Made by a program: the position numbers and the translations under genes
The notes under the pieces: model-generated
Seen by the model: the letters and a program-made list of their open reading frames with translations, nothing else
What the model was told of the DNA's origin: nothing
The model's database searches: none
In this document: positions 16,684 through 25,968 of the stretch, in pieces
How positions within the stretch are numbered: the stretch's first letter is position 1
How the letters are laid out: every line of letters begins with the position of its first letter
Assembly (NCBI GenBank): GCA_029210815.1
Contig: JARGGB010000001.1
Coordinates: 138,308 to 202,307, forward strand
Length of the DNA stretch: 64,000 bases
Source of the DNA: Candidatus Brevefilum sp.
GTDB taxonomy: Bacteria > Chloroflexota > Anaerolineae > Anaerolineales > Anaerolineaceae
Direction: 5' to 3'

Positions 16684-17523
16684 TTATGGCTCCGGAATTA
16701 GGGGTGAAATGTTGATAGCCTCAAAATTATCAATCACCAACACAGCATTGATACTCTCAAAATTTACAATGGGTTGAACGGAAGCCGTTTGGAATAGGGC
16801 ATTTTCGCGCTGCTGGGTGGATAAAACCTGCCCCACAAAGATATTCGGGGGATAATTTCCACCTAATCCGGAAGTTAAAACAACATCCCCTGGTTCGACC
16901 GTTTCGTCTAAGGGGATCATATCCAATGACAAATCACCGGTTAATGAGCCAATTAATTGCGCTTCTAATGCCGCTGATTGCAAGCGTATGTTTACCACGG
17001 AAGTAGAATCAGTAATTAATTTCACACGCGAAGCCCTGGCAATCACAGCATCAATGCGGCCTACCAATCCTTGCTGTGTGACGACAGGCATGCCATAACG
17101 AACGCCATTCTCTGTTCCCTTATCAATAATTATATACTGCAGAAATGGGCTGATCTCACGTCCAATGACTGTGGCGGCAATGTAATCATATTGAGGATTT
17201 GTACGCCCAAAATCCAATAAAGCAAAACAAACCTGTGCCTCTCCAAGCCGCTCTTCCATTTCAATCAACTGGGTTTGAAGTTGGGTCACCTGCGAATCAA
17301 GGATCGCATTTTGTTCACGCAGCTGCACAACATCACTCGGCGTTGTCAAGAAGTCACGTGCTGATAGATATCGGACAGACAGCCATCTTTGGAATGAAAC
17401 AAGCGGATTCAAGGACAAATTAAATAACGGGGTTAAGTAGCCGCTTAAAGCCAAAAACAATAAGCCGGCAACTACAACAATAATGACGATTGTCTGTGTG
17501 TTTTTTGAACTAAGGAATTTCAT
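16684..17523 (-). CDS. mreC: Rod-shape-determining protein MreC
   Basis: A 279-residue bitopic protein. It has a signal-anchor helix at about 11-32, a coiled coil at about 65-92 (LREQNAILDSQVTQLQTQL), and the beta-rich MreC domain with FLQYIIIDKGTENGVRYGMPV, GLVGRIDAVIARASRVKLITD and VLTSGLGGNYPPNIFVGQV. MreC is the extracytoplasmic scaffold that activates the PBP2/RodA pair. It lies 67 bp after mreB and directly before mreD. Confidence 0.94.
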   Translation of the reverse strand: MKFLSSKNTQTIVIIVVVAGLLFLALSGYLTPLFNLSLNPLVSFQRWLSVRYLSARDFLTTPSDVVQLREQNAILDSQVTQLQTQLIEMEERLGEAQVCFALLDFGRTNPQYDYIAATVIGREISPFLQYIIIDKGTENGVRYGMPVVTQQGLVGRIDAVIARASRVKLITDSTSVVNIRLQSAALEAQLIGSLTGDLSLDMIPLDETVEPGDVVLTSGLGGNYPPNIFVGQVLSTQQRENALFQTASVQPIVNFESINAVLVIDNFEAINISPLIPEP

Positions 17524-17590
17524 AGCTAAGCGATCCCCAAATCGAAAGAAGGTTCAAAGAGATCAGAATATTGGAAAAATGAGTCAAAGA

Positions 17591-18664
17591 TCAGGATAAG
17601 GTCCGTGTTACAGGTTCTCTCTCAAGACCAACCAGGAAACTAGAGTATTCATCAATATTTTCCAAAATAATGCCACACCCCCGTGCAACGCAAGTCATTG
17701 GGTCTTCTGCAACCCAAACACGTACCCTGAGATCTGAAGATAAACGTTGATCCAGGTTTGTTAATTGAGCGCCGCCGCCTGCTAAACAAATGCCGTTATC
17801 TATCAAGTCCGATAAAATTTCTGGTGGGGCTTCATCTAATGCGTCACGAATTGTTTTGACAATAACACCGATCGAGCCAGAAATCGCCTCTCGAATTTCA
17901 ACAGACGAAATCTCTATTGATTCTGGTAAGCCAGTAATTAAATTACGGCCGCGTACATCGATTGTTTTTTCTTCTTTCATCGGGAAAGCAGATCCGATCG
18001 CAATTTTTACTTTCTCCGCCATGCGTTCACCAATAAATAAATTGTATTTATTGCGTACGTAATTAATGATATCCTGGTCAATCTCATCACCAGCCACACG
18101 TAAAGAACGTGAAACAACGATTCCACCTACTGCAATGGCGGCAACTTCAGTTGTACCGCCGCCAATATCAACGACCATTGTGCCCGAAGGACCATTCACC
18201 GGTAATCCAGCACCAATTGCTGCAGCGCTGGGCTCGGGAACCATATTAACCTGTCTTGAACCTGCAGCCATAGCAGCATCAAATACGGCTCTCTTTTCGA
18301 CTTCCGTTGCACCTGATGGAATACCAACTACAATTCTTGGCTTAGGCAACGGCACAATACTTTGCTGGTGTGCTTTGCCAATAAAATATTCCAACATAGC
18401 CTGAGTAATCTCATAATCAGAGATAACACCGTCACGTAAAGGCCTGAGCGCCACTATCGATGCCGGTGTTCGCCCGACCATTGCTCTTGCTTTTGCACCA
18501 ATCGCAACAGGCTCACGGGTACGTTTATCAATAGCCACCCAGGAGGGCTCGTTAATAACAATGCCCTTACCACGAATATTGATGATTGTATTTGCAGTTC
18601 CTAAATCAATGCCGATATCAAGGGAAAATAATCCCCAAAACCAGTTCAGGGGAGAAAACGCCAA
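17591..18664 (-). CDS. mreB: Actin-like cell-shape protein MreB
   Basis: A 357-residue bacterial actin. It has phosphate-1 SLDIGIDLGTANTIINI, phosphate-2 MVVDIGGGTTEVAAIAVGGIV near residue 165, the adenosine motif GICLAGGGAQLTNLD near 287, and GVISDYEITQAMLEYFIGK near 80. It polymerises under the membrane and directs elongasome movement. The start is TTG 18664, with AAGGAG about 6 bp before it. This is the first gene of the shape operon; an extended -10 at 18723-18731 and a perfect palindrome at 18689-18710 form its leader. Confidence 0.96.
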   Translation of the reverse strand: MAFSPLNWFWGLFSLDIGIDLGTANTIINIRGKGIVINEPSWVAIDKRTREPVAIGAKARAMVGRTPASIVALRPLRDGVISDYEITQAMLEYFIGKAHQQSIVPLPKPRIVVGIPSGATEVEKRAVFDAAMAAGSRQVNMVPEPSAAAIGAGLPVNGPSGTMVVDIGGGTTEVAAIAVGGIVVSRSLRVAGDEIDQDIINYVRNKYNLFIGERMAEKVKIAIGSAFPMKEEKTIDVRGRNLITGLPESIEISSVEIREAISGSIGVIVKTIRDALDEAPPEILSDLIDNGICLAGGGAQLTNLDQRLSSDLRVRVWVAEDPMTCVARGCGIILENIDEYSSFLVGLEREPVTRTLS

Positions 18665-18688
18665 GGTAAAACTCCTTATTTATCAAGA

Positions 18689-18710
18689 TTGGTAGTGGTT
18701 TCACTACCAA
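18689..18710 (-). promoter_or_regulatory. Perfect palindrome in the mreB leader (operator or 5'-end RNA hairpin)
   Basis: TTGGTAGTG (18689-18697) and CACTACCAA (18702-18710) are exact inverted copies around GTTT. It lies 24 bp before the mreB start and about 12 bp downstream of the -10, so it should begin within the first dozen bases of the transcript. It could be an operator just past the start site or a stabilising 5' hairpin; with no T-tract behind it, it is not a terminator. Confidence 0.6.
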
Positions 18711-18722
18711 TTTATCCTCGCA

Positions 18723-18731
18723 ATTATACCA
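18723..18731 (-). promoter_or_regulatory. Extended -10 promoter of the mreBCD-mrdA-rodA operon
   Basis: The minus strand reads TGGTATAAT, a perfect extended -10. No convincing -35 lies 16-18 bp further upstream. The gap 18732-18925 upstream of it holds no gene; it contains one isolated TTATCCACA at 18854-18862. Confidence 0.6.
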
Positions 18732-18925
18732 CAGGACGGATTTTTAACATTTAATCAAGAAAAAAGTTTACCTTTGACGATACGACATGTCAATCACCTT
18801 ACCCCTTCCGCATGAGTGTGAAATTCATTTTCTCAAGCAAAACAGGGATAAAATTATCCACAATTCATCAAAATTATTTATTTCTATACGAAACTCATGC
18901 GTTTTTCTTTAGGTTTCTCAATATT

Positions 18926-20254
18926 CTATACCCTTCGATACATCATTCGAGAGTCGATTGTGAATTTTGATGAACCTAATGCCATTGATAAGTCATCACC
19001 ATATCGAATAACAAAAGTCATAATTCCCTGAGCAGTGAATTTATCTTTCAGCAAGCTTACACCTTCCTCGCCGCCAAAACTGCTCTGGTCAATTAATATC
19101 ACCACTGGCATCAACCCCCGCTGGATCAAATCCATCACCACTGTCAATAGTTTTTCATCATTCGAAGGGGTGATCAATATCATCGTGGTTCCCCGAGCCA
19201 GGTGACTGATTTGAGAACTGACGAGATGCCAAAATGGAATTTCTCCCTTTGCCTGTACAACAGCCAAAGTCTCCAGGATCTTTCCCAGCTGGCGTTCACC
19301 TCGTTCTGCAGGCAAAATTGAGTAATTTTGACCGGCAGAAACCAGGCCCACTTCCCGGCTTTGTTGAATGTAATATTTCGCCAGCGACGCTGCAATAGAA
19401 ATGGCATACTCTTCAGTATCATCTGGCAAGGCATACTCGGGCGCCTTCTTCATCCATGAGTACTTAACCAACCAGTATTCCCTCGTGCTCTGAAATTCTG
19501 GTACCTTTGTTTTAACATGCATTTCCGCCTGGGCATCAATGAAAATCCACACTTCAGCTAGAGGATCCTTTTCAAATTCTTTGACGATTAGTTTTTGCTG
19601 TCGAGCTGATGAAGGCCAATGAATGCGTTTTAATGGATCTCCTGGTACAAATTCTCTGACACCAGCAGCATAAGGTGTGACTTCAAGCGTTTTTTGCCTT
19701 AAAGCTCTTCCGCCTGGCAAATTACCAAAGGGTGAAGGAAAACCTTTTACATCAAAGGTATGTGGGATGATAAGCAGTCTCGAATATGATTGAAATGTCT
19801 TTCGAATAAGAAATAAGCCAAAAATATCCCCCGACTCGACCGTTGTTGGACTCAAAGTGAACCAGCCACGGTTCTCGAGTAAAGAATAAGCTAAATAGGC
19901 GTAATTTTGCTGTGATCCAAGCCAGGTGATAATTCGCGACCCTGCAACGCCTGATAAGGCTGCCTGATCCGTGATTTTTAACCAATTTTTTGGGATAATT
20001 GATTTGTTGTGCACCTCAAAATTTTCAGTAAAAATCTCTCCAACTTGTTTTCTTGAAATCCTTGATTTCCTTGAAATATTAATGCCAGTAAGTGAAAAAC
20101 CTGCCCAAATGGCATTGACAAATAAAATGATCAATAATGTGACCAACAAGCGGGTATAGATGGGGTTACTGGCTAATTCAGGTATCCGCGTTAACAAAAA
20201 GCTCACACCAATTAATGTCAGCAACCACCAGAAAGACCGCCCAAGCTTGATCAC
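18926..20254 (-). CDS. DUF58 domain protein (MoxR partner)
   Basis: A 442-residue membrane-anchored protein with two N-terminal helices (about 8-22 and 31-50), then a beta-rich region with [14 protein letters not shown], and the DUF58 core [20 protein letters not shown] near residue 203, followed by a von Willebrand-A-like domain ([40 protein letters not shown]). MoxR/DUF58 pairs are thought to act as chaperone-like systems, but their targets are mostly unknown. Its GTG start overlaps the moxR stop by 4 bp. No transglutaminase follows, unlike the second such locus at 35657. Confidence 0.87.
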   Translation of the reverse strand: MIKLGRSFWWLLTLIGVSFLLTRIPELASNPIYTRLLVTLLIILFVNAIWAGFSLTGINISRKSRISRKQVGEIFTENFEVHNKSIIPKNWLKITDQAALSGVAGSRIITWLGSQQNYAYLAYSLLENRGWFTLSPTTVESGDIFGLFLIRKTFQSYSRLLIIPHTFDVKGFPSPFGNLPGGRALRQKTLEVTPYAAGVREFVPGDPLKRIHWPSSARQQKLIVKEFEKDPLAEVWIFIDAQAEMHVKTKVPEFQSTREYWLVKYSWMKKAPEYALPDDTEEYAISIAASLAKYYIQQSREVGLVSAGQNYSILPAERGERQLGKILETLAVVQAKGEIPFWHLVSSQISHLARGTTMILITPSNDEKLLTVVMDLIQRGLMPVVILIDQSSFGGEEGVSLLKDKFTAQGIMTFVIRYGDDLSMALGSSKFTIDSRMMYRRV

Positions 20255-21222
20255 ACCCCACCGTCCTCCAAATCACCGCCGGGAACGGGGACGCTCTCTA
20301 AAATCTCCCGCACGATTTTTTCAGAACTGATATCTGTTAACCTTGCTGCAGGTCCAACAACAACGCGGTGGGGCAGCACGTAAGGTGCCAAATACTTAAT
20401 ATCATCTGGTAAAACATAATCCCGCCCATCAAGAGCAGCACGAGCCTGTCCCGCACGAAACAAACCTAAACTGCCCCTTGGACTTGCGCCTAAGAATACT
20501 TCTGGATGCGTCCTTGTTTTCCGGACTATCTCAACAATATATTTTTTAATTGGGTCAGATACGTGAACCTGTTTTATGGCTTCCTGAGCATAAAGAATTT
20601 CTTCAACCTCTAAAACCGGCTGCAATTCTACAATCGGGTGAACCAATCTTTGTTTTTCAAGAATTTTGATCTCATTGCTTGCTGATGTGTAGCCCAGGTC
20701 AATTCGCATCAAAAACCGATCCAACTGCGCTTCTGGCAGTGGGAATGTCCCTTCATATTCAATGGGATTCTGTGTAGCCATCACCATAAATGGCGCTGGT
20801 AGTTTATAGGTAGTACCATCAACCGTTATTTGGCGTTCTTCCATCGCCTCAAGCAAAGCCGATTGCGTTTTGGGTGTTGCCCTGTTGATCTCATCTGCCA
20901 ACACAATTTGAACCATGAGCGGACCTGGACGATATTCAAACTCTCGTGTGTTTTGGTTGTAAATCGAGACACCAGTAACATCACTTGGAAGCATATCAGG
21001 GGTGAACTGGATACGTTTAAAACTGCATCCAAGGGATTTAGCAAGGCTGCGCGCCAACATCGTTTTTCCAACACCCGGGACATCCTCAATTAAAATATGT
21101 CCCTGGCTCAAAACTGCAATCACGGTTAGCGCTACTGTGCGTTCTTTTCCGATAATGACAATGTTGAGATTGGACTTCAACTTATAGCCCAATTTAAGAA
21201 CTTGCGAGATATCTACAGCCAT
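20251..21222 (-). CDS. MoxR-family AAA+ ATPase
   Basis: A 323-residue AAA+ ATPase with Walker [17 protein letters not shown] (near residue 46), Walker [21 protein letters not shown] (near 105), sensor 1 [26 protein letters not shown] and sensor 2 [18 protein letters not shown]. The family assembles or activates partner complexes carrying VWA/DUF58 domains. The ATG has AAGGAG upstream. It is closely similar in layout to the MoxR at 35657, so the two loci are probably paralogous. Confidence 0.93.
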   Translation of the reverse strand: MAVDISQVLKLGYKLKSNLNIVIIGKERTVALTVIAVLSQGHILIEDVPGVGKTMLARSLAKSLGCSFKRIQFTPDMLPSDVTGVSIYNQNTREFEYRPGPLMVQIVLADEINRATPKTQSALLEAMEERQITVDGTTYKLPAPFMVMATQNPIEYEGTFPLPEAQLDRFLMRIDLGYTSASNEIKILEKQRLVHPIVELQPVLEVEEILYAQEAIKQVHVSDPIKKYIVEIVRKTRTHPEVFLGASPRGSLGLFRAGQARAALDGRDYVLPDDIKYLAPYVLPHRVVVGPAARLTDISSEKIVREILESVPVPGGDLEDGGV

Positions 21223-21262
21223 GTCTTTGCTCCTTGGAATCGATTAATTAATCAAAGGTTTA

Positions 21263-21271
21263 ATAATATCA
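21263..21271 (-). promoter_or_regulatory. Possible extended -10 promoter for the moxR/DUF58 pair
   Basis: The minus strand reads TGATATTAT, 41 bp before the moxR ATG. It fits the extended -10 form used elsewhere in the window; no clear -35 is seen. Confidence 0.4.
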
Positions 21272-21338
21272 TCCTTATTCTATCTCAATTCCCCAATTTT
21301 ATCCGAAAATCAAGTCAATCATAAAGTCGATTATCTAG

Positions 21339-21552
21339 GAGCCAATCAACAAATTTTCGGTTTAATATGGTGCATTATTAAGGCAAATATTCTTTCTAAG
21401 GCTGCCACAGAGGGCAGCCCCTACAAAAATAATTAGTAGATTGCGAATTAAGTAAATCTAACAAAAGTTTTGTGTGGGTGGGGCTCTGTCCCCACCCGCT
21501 GTTAAAGATAAAAACACAAAGCAAATTGTATATATTGACTTTGCGATCGTCC
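21339..21552 (+). repeat. Dispersed repeat, copy 1 (two internal hairpins)
   Basis: This segment matches the reverse complement of 30704-30916 along its whole length with a few small indels; by eye about two thirds to three quarters of positions agree. Shared blocks include CAACAAATTTTCGGTTTA, GCAGCCCCTACA, GTGGGG-CT-TGTCCCCACCC, AAATTGTATAT-TTGACTTT and GCGA-CG-CC. Hairpin A is GGCTGCC (21400-21406) / GGCAGCC (21413-21419). Hairpin B is GGGTGGGG (21476-21483) / CCCCACCC (21490-21497). No long reading frame and no terminal inverted repeats are seen. The rest of the 566-bp gap (21223-21338, 21553-21788) shows nothing I can name. Confidence 0.85.
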
Positions 21553-21788
21553 TAATTCGAAAATATTTCCATTTCTCAAGCATCTTCAGGTTCGGTAAAC
21601 TTGTTTAGTCTCCCTGATAGTTTGAATCTTAATCCCCAATATCCGAGAATCTAAATAATTATTTCCGACTTGTTGCCACTTTTTAAGTTAATCGGATGAA
21701 ATAAATAGAAAATCTGATCACGACTTAATGATAGAATTGATTTGAAGCAATTACAATATAACCGTTACACTTTTGAAAGGTTTAATCG

Positions 21789-22490
21789 ATGAGTGAAGCC
21801 CTTAACCTTTATCGGTTGCAAAAAATTGATACGCAAATTCACCAGATCACGGCGCGCCTGGGTGAAATTGAGAAAAAACTAAGCGATGATTCCCGTGTAA
21901 AACGAACTCAAAAGATTTTAGAAAAAGCGCAAACTCAAGCAAGACAAAAACGCATTGAACTCAATCAAATTGAGGATAAAGTCGAAGCACAAAGAATTAA
22001 ACGGAAGACAACCCAGGCTGCCCTTTTTGGTGGAAAAATCAAGAACCCAAAAGAATTACAGGACCTGCAAATGGAATCCGAAGCCCTGAAACGGTATATC
22101 AGCCAGTTAGAAGATGAACAACTGGATGCAATGATTGCCAATGAAGAGGCTGAAAATGCAGAAAAACAAGCTATTCAAGCACTCAAGCAAATCAAAGGTA
22201 CTGTTGCAGAAGAAAATGCGTCCATGCTGGGTGAAAAGAATAAACTTGAAACTGATCTTGAAAGGCTCACACGAGAAAGAGATGCTGTATTCCAATCAGT
22301 ATCTTCTAAAGCGCTTCACCTTTATCAAGAATTACGCAAAAACAAGCACGGCACCGCTGTCGCTGCGGTTTCCGAAGGTGGATGCAGCATCTGCGGTCAG
22401 TCCTTAACCCCCTCTGATCTCCAATCGATCAGGGCTTCTAACAGACTTATCTTTTGCCCCACATGTGGAAGAATATCATTTGCTGAATAA
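21789..22490 (+). CDS. Coiled-coil protein with C4 zinc ribbon (DUF164 family)
   Basis: A 233-residue protein of the CT398-like family. Residues 5-175 are a long charged coiled-coil hairpin rich in Gln, Lys and Glu, with the conserved ALFGGKIKNPKELQDLQ at about 77-93. The C-terminus is a zinc ribbon with CSICGQSL (near 200) and CPTCGRI (near 223). Family members have been proposed to bind nucleic acid or envelope partners, but function is unsettled. It is monocistronic and convergent with the yggT/yggS run; its stop is 2 bp from the yggT stop. Confidence 0.85.
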   Translation: MSEALNLYRLQKIDTQIHQITARLGEIEKKLSDDSRVKRTQKILEKAQTQARQKRIELNQIEDKVEAQRIKRKTTQAALFGGKIKNPKELQDLQMESEALKRYISQLEDEQLDAMIANEEAENAEKQAIQALKQIKGTVAEENASMLGEKNKLETDLERLTRERDAVFQSVSSKALHLYQELRKNKHGTAVAAVSEGGCSICGQSLTPSDLQSIRASNRLIFCPTCGRISFAE

Positions 22491-22492
22491 CA

Positions 22493-22753
22493 TCAACTTA
22501 TCCCACGCATTAAAGCAACCAAAATCGAACCGAGCACCTGTAATAAAATGATCAAAACCAAAGGGCTCAGGTCGATGCCGCTCATCGGGGGAATGCGGTT
22601 TCTGATGGGACTCAACATTGGCTCAACAATTTGAGAGAGCACATTTTGTAACGGGTGGTACGGGTTCAAGAAAAAGCTTAATAATGAATATAAGAATACA
22701 AGCAAGCTCAGTACCCTGACGGTAATATTGATGAACGTAATAAGAATTCCCAA
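22493..22753 (-). CDS. yggT: YggT family membrane protein
   Basis: About 86 residues with two hydrophobic helices flanking the family segment NPYHPLQNVLSQIVEPMLSP, followed by IRNRIPPMSGIDLSPLVLII. YggT proteins are small membrane proteins usually found behind yggS and near division genes; the role is not settled. I favour the TTG at 22753, preceded by GGAGG with a 5-bp spacing; an in-frame TTG at 22765 overlaps that site. It follows yggS on the same strand. Confidence 0.85.
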   Translation of the reverse strand: MGILITFINITVRVLSLLVFLYSLLSFFLNPYHPLQNVLSQIVEPMLSPIRNRIPPMSGIDLSPLVLIILLQVLGSILVALMRGIS

Positions 22754-22779
22754 AATTGCCTCCAAAATTTATTAAATTT

Positions 22780-23526
22780 TCAGACTACCGGCCTCGAACC
22801 AAATATATCAGTGCCAATCCTGACCATTGTTGCGCCTTCTTCAACAGCTACCGGGTAATCAAAACTGGTGCCAATAGAAAGCTCATCCCAATCCGACTCA
22901 GAAACTTTCTTCTTCAAAAAATGCTGCAAGCGCTGCAGTTTTCTGTAAATGGGTCGGCTATCTTGCGGGTCATTAAACATGGGCGGCATGGTCATTAGAC
23001 CCCGTACTTCAATGTTCTGGTAAGCACAAATCTGCCGAAATTGGTCCGCTAATTTTGGCCAGGAGCTTTCGTCGGATGCATCCCAACCATATTTGCTTGC
23101 TTCACCACTCACATTGACCTCAATCAATACTGGCATAACCCTGTTCTGTTCTTTTGCATACCTATCCAGGAACCTGGCAATTTTCATCCGATCAAGGGAA
23201 TGGACCATGTCAAAATATCGGCTGACCGTTTCTGCTTTTCGACTTTGAATGTGCCCGATCATATGCCACTCAATATCAACTCCTTTTCCAACGAAATCAA
23301 TTTTTTCAGCTGCCTGTTCAGCATAATTCTCGCCAAACCGACGAATGCCCACCTCTATTGCCGCATTAATCACATCAACCGGCATCATTTTCGTCACAGC
23401 AATCAATTTGACTTCATCCGGATCCCTTCCAGCTTTTTCAGCAGCTTCAACAATGCGCTGGTTTACAAGCTCCAGATTCGTCCTGATGTTTTTTCCAATT
23501 TGATTAATCTTATCTTCATGCATCAT
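22780..23526 (-). CDS. yggS: Pyridoxal-phosphate homeostasis protein (YggS/PLPBP family)
   Basis: A 248-residue TIM-barrel protein that binds PLP and balances vitamin B6 and amino-acid pools, with no known catalytic reaction. The cofactor Lys lies in VKLIAVTKMMPVD (near residue 46). Further marks are RRFGENYAEQAAEK, WHMIGHIQSRKA near 85, LIEVNVSGEASKYG near 136, the LMTMPPMF segment and the phosphate-binding end LSIGTSFDYPVAVEEGATMVRIG. Length is slightly above the family norm of about 230. It is part of the minus-strand pgeF-yggS-yggT run. Confidence 0.95.
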   Translation of the reverse strand: MMHEDKINQIGKNIRTNLELVNQRIVEAAEKAGRDPDEVKLIAVTKMMPVDVINAAIEVGIRRFGENYAEQAAEKIDFVGKGVDIEWHMIGHIQSRKAETVSRYFDMVHSLDRMKIARFLDRYAKEQNRVMPVLIEVNVSGEASKYGWDASDESSWPKLADQFRQICAYQNIEVRGLMTMPPMFNDPQDSRPIYRKLQRLQHFLKKKVSESDWDELSIGTSFDYPVAVEEGATMVRIGTDIFGSRPVV

Positions 23527-23541
23527 AATTTCCCTCCCACA

Positions 23542-24330
23542 TTAATGACCCTTAAGACTCATCAAAACCCCAAATCGACCAGTCGTGCCGTTTTCTGCAC
23601 GGTGAGAAAACCAATATTCGAGATGGCAAGCTGTGCAGATACCGGATACTTCGATGTTGGATACGCCTGCTGATTTTAATGTTATTCTATTTGCTTCCCA
23701 TAAATCCAGAAGTAATTGATCCTTTTTGGTTTTAAAGAACAATTCAGCCTGGTCACCAAAGCTGGCAACAAATGAATCATAAACCTCACGCCCCACCGGA
23801 TAACAGGATTGACAAATTGATGGTCCTATTCCCGCATGAATGTCACTGGGATTGGTACCGTAACAATTCTGCATCTTTTCAACTGCTTTTTGGGCTACCT
23901 TCAGTGAGGTTCCCTGCCACCCGCCATGAATGATCCCAATTACATGTTTAACTGGGTCAACCAGTAGAATTGGGACACAATCAGCGAAACGCATGAACAA
24001 ACTAATGTCAGGATTGTTTGTCAGGATACCATCAGCCTTTTGATGGTCTGAATCAAGATCTCTTGGGTTGTCTGCACAAACAATATCCGTTCCATGCACC
24101 TGCCACACATCAAACCGTGATGAGTAATCAAAACCGAGGAATTGATAAGTCTTTTGATGATTTTTGAGAACAGCAGCCGGGTCGTCACCCACAGTTCCCC
24201 CAAAATTCAAGCTGTCAAAAGGCGGATTGCTGAACCCGCCCTGCCGGGTGAAGACAGCATGAAAAATAGGCAATGCTTCAAATGATTTAAATTGGAAATA
24301 ACGCAGTCCTTCCTTTTCGATGAAGGGCAT
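23542..24330 (-). CDS. pgeF: Polyphenol oxidase/laccase-domain protein (PgeF/YfiH family)
   Basis: A 262-residue zinc-dependent protein of the YfiH family; members act as purine nucleoside phosphorylase or deaminase and, in some bacteria, as a peptidoglycan-editing factor. Metal-site blocks are visible: QVHGTDIV near residue 78, MRFADCVPILLVDPVKHVIG followed by IHGGWQGT near 130-140, and GIGPSICQSCYPVG near 168. The C-terminal HRAENGTTGRFGVLM is also typical. Pairing with yggS and yggT is common in Gram-positive cell-division clusters. Confidence 0.93.
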   Translation of the reverse strand: MPFIEKEGLRYFQFKSFEALPIFHAVFTRQGGFSNPPFDSLNFGGTVGDDPAAVLKNHQKTYQFLGFDYSSRFDVWQVHGTDIVCADNPRDLDSDHQKADGILTNNPDISLFMRFADCVPILLVDPVKHVIGIIHGGWQGTSLKVAQKAVEKMQNCYGTNPSDIHAGIGPSICQSCYPVGREVYDSFVASFGDQAELFFKTKKDQLLLDLWEANRITLKSAGVSNIEVSGICTACHLEYWFSHRAENGTTGRFGVLMSLKGH

Positions 24331-24332
24331 TG

Positions 24333-25334
24333 TTAATCCTTCTCTTTGGAAATTTGTTTCACAATTGCGTACTTTAATGCCATTTCATTCCGATTTTCCT
24401 GCACTGATTCTTCGAGATAGGGGTAACCGAACCAGGCGGTTGCCAGGCCGAAAAACAATCCTGTTAATGACCGCAAAAATGGTGTGCTTTCCCGCAAATT
24501 GAGCCAGTTAAAAATCCCTAAACCGGTTTGGCTGAGAAGTTGGGAAAATCCATCCAATCCAATTGGACCAAGACCAATGATTATCCACAAGTACCAGGGC
24601 AACGGCTTCATCTTCTTTCCAGTTAAGCTGAAAATCAATCCAAAAATAAAGATGGCACCATAAATTGCAATATCACGCTGACACAAAGCCATCTTATAAC
24701 CCAGCGTTTCATTACCCAAAAAGTTTCTAGCATCTTGAAGATCGTTTTCATCTAAACCCGTAGCTTGTCCATAGGTGATCATACCTTCAACACCAGCCAA
24801 TTCTCTCGGGTAATAGGGCTGTTCTCCAAACAAAAAGAATGACCGAAATGCAAGTTGGTGACAGAGCGGACTGTAAACTTTATAGATGACTTTTGCCGGT
24901 CTATCCCAACCCACCTTCATAAAAATCGGTGCAAGCACAGCAAGAAAAAGGTAGAGAAAAACGAAGCCATTTAGCATGAACATATAATGTTTAGAAAACC
25001 AGTGTGAGAATCGATCAGCGCCTGTCATTTTTACTGGTTGGGTAATGTGCCTGACCATTGTTTCATTGCCCTTCAATTTGGCTTCTTTTAATCTTTCATC
25101 GGCTTTTGATATAGCATATTTGATCTCTTCTTTATCAAAGGATTTGATAAATCGGAAGAGGCCTACATCAAGAACCGGTGCTTTATCTTCAAATGCATGC
25201 GTTAATACAGGGTCTTTTTGTATGTCAATAATGTGTAATTGATGTGGAAATTCTCCCTGCAGTTCAGAAAGATTTCTCTCAATCTCCAGCCGTTTCGTAT
25301 CATCCCCTGCAATAAACAATGTAACTTGTATCAT
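24333..25334 (-). CDS. DUF2085 membrane protein with cysteine-free glutaredoxin-like N-terminal domain
   Basis: A 333-residue fusion. Residues 1-90 follow the pattern of a small glutaredoxin-like (DUF836) domain: strand VTLFIAGDDT, helix, HQLHIIDIQKDPVLTHAFED, cis-Pro-like APVLDVGLFRF. The active-site CxxC position reads AGDDTKRL and the domain has no cysteine. Residues 125-320 are a DUF2085 membrane region with about four or five helices and conserved SPLCHQLAFRSFFLFGEQ, ALCQRDIAIYGAIFIFG and LGPIGLDGFSQLL. DUF2085 function is unknown. It sits between pgeF and the tlpA/ccdA redox pair. Confidence 0.8.
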   Translation of the reverse strand: MIQVTLFIAGDDTKRLEIERNLSELQGEFPHQLHIIDIQKDPVLTHAFEDKAPVLDVGLFRFIKSFDKEEIKYAISKADERLKEAKLKGNETMVRHITQPVKMTGADRFSHWFSKHYMFMLNGFVFLYLFLAVLAPIFMKVGWDRPAKVIYKVYSPLCHQLAFRSFFLFGEQPYYPRELAGVEGMITYGQATGLDENDLQDARNFLGNETLGYKMALCQRDIAIYGAIFIFGLIFSLTGKKMKPLPWYLWIIIGLGPIGLDGFSQLLSQTGLGIFNWLNLRESTPFLRSLTGLFFGLATAWFGYPYLEESVQENRNEMALKYAIVKQISKEKD

Positions 25335-25336
25335 GC

Positions 25337-25963
25337 TTATTTCACACCAATTCCGGCTAAATATTCTGCCAGGTAAACCTCATTTAATTCACCAATATGA
25401 ACGCCCTGCAGCAAGCCTTCGGCGTCAATGAACAGGGATGTCGGTAAACCTGGTACCCTGTAAAGATCGGATACGCTGTTGCTTGGATCCATTAAAAAAT
25501 TTATAGCATCCAAATTATGGCTGTTGACAAAATTCTCAACTGCCGGGCTTTCTTCACCTGCATTGATTGCCAAAACAACCAGTTGATCAGGATGCGCAGC
25601 GGCAAAGTTTTGAATGATGGGCATTTCATTTCGACAGGGCGGACACCAGGTAGCCCAGAAATTGACCATTACTGCTTTTCCCAGGTGATCTGACAAAGCA
25701 ACGTCTTCCCCATCCAAATTATTTAAATTAAAGGCCAAAGCTGGCGCTGCACTTGATTGGGTTGATGTCTGTTCAGCAAGCTCCGGAGAAAATGCCGCGT
25801 CTGGCGTATTTCGAGAAGCCGCTTCAATTTCATCTCCAGATATTTTACGATCATCAATCATCTGATCTACGCGGTAATAAATGATCGCTGCCATAACAAG
25901 AATGGTAACGACAATCAGTATGTCAATAATGTATTTTCGATTTTTCGAAGGTCGATTTTTCAT
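25337..25963 (-). CDS. tlpA: TlpA-like thiol:disulfide protein, membrane anchored
   Basis: A 208-residue extracytoplasmic thioredoxin-fold protein. An N-terminal anchor (about residues 10-26) and a short linker precede the AhpC/TSA-type domain with VNFWATWCPPCRNEMPIIQ (CPPC near residue 110), then AINAGEESPAVENFV and PTSLFIDAEGLLQGVHIG with the cis-Pro. It is probably kept reduced by the adjacent CcdA-type protein (5 bp away), which would pass electrons across the membrane. Cytochrome maturation genes are absent here, so the substrate is open. Confidence 0.92.
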   Translation of the reverse strand: MKNRPSKNRKYIIDILIVVTILVMAAIIYYRVDQMIDDRKISGDEIEAASRNTPDAAFSPELAEQTSTQSSAAPALAFNLNNLDGEDVALSDHLGKAVMVNFWATWCPPCRNEMPIIQNFAAAHPDQLVVLAINAGEESPAVENFVNSHNLDAINFLMDPSNSVSDLYRVPGLPTSLFIDAEGLLQGVHIGELNEVYLAEYLAGIGVK

Positions 25964-25968
25964 TGTAC

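Noticed and set aside
18854-18862. A perfect DnaA-box consensus TTATCCACA in the gap upstream of mreB.
   Set aside because: It is single; another copy lies inside a coding region at 24591-24599. One or two matches are expected by chance in a window this long and A+T-rich, and no dnaA, dnaN or box cluster is present, so I do not call an origin.
21400-21497. Hairpins in the dispersed repeat read as two rho-independent terminators.
   Set aside because: Neither stem is followed by a T-tract, no gene ends nearby on either strand, and the whole 214-bp element recurs at 30704-30916.
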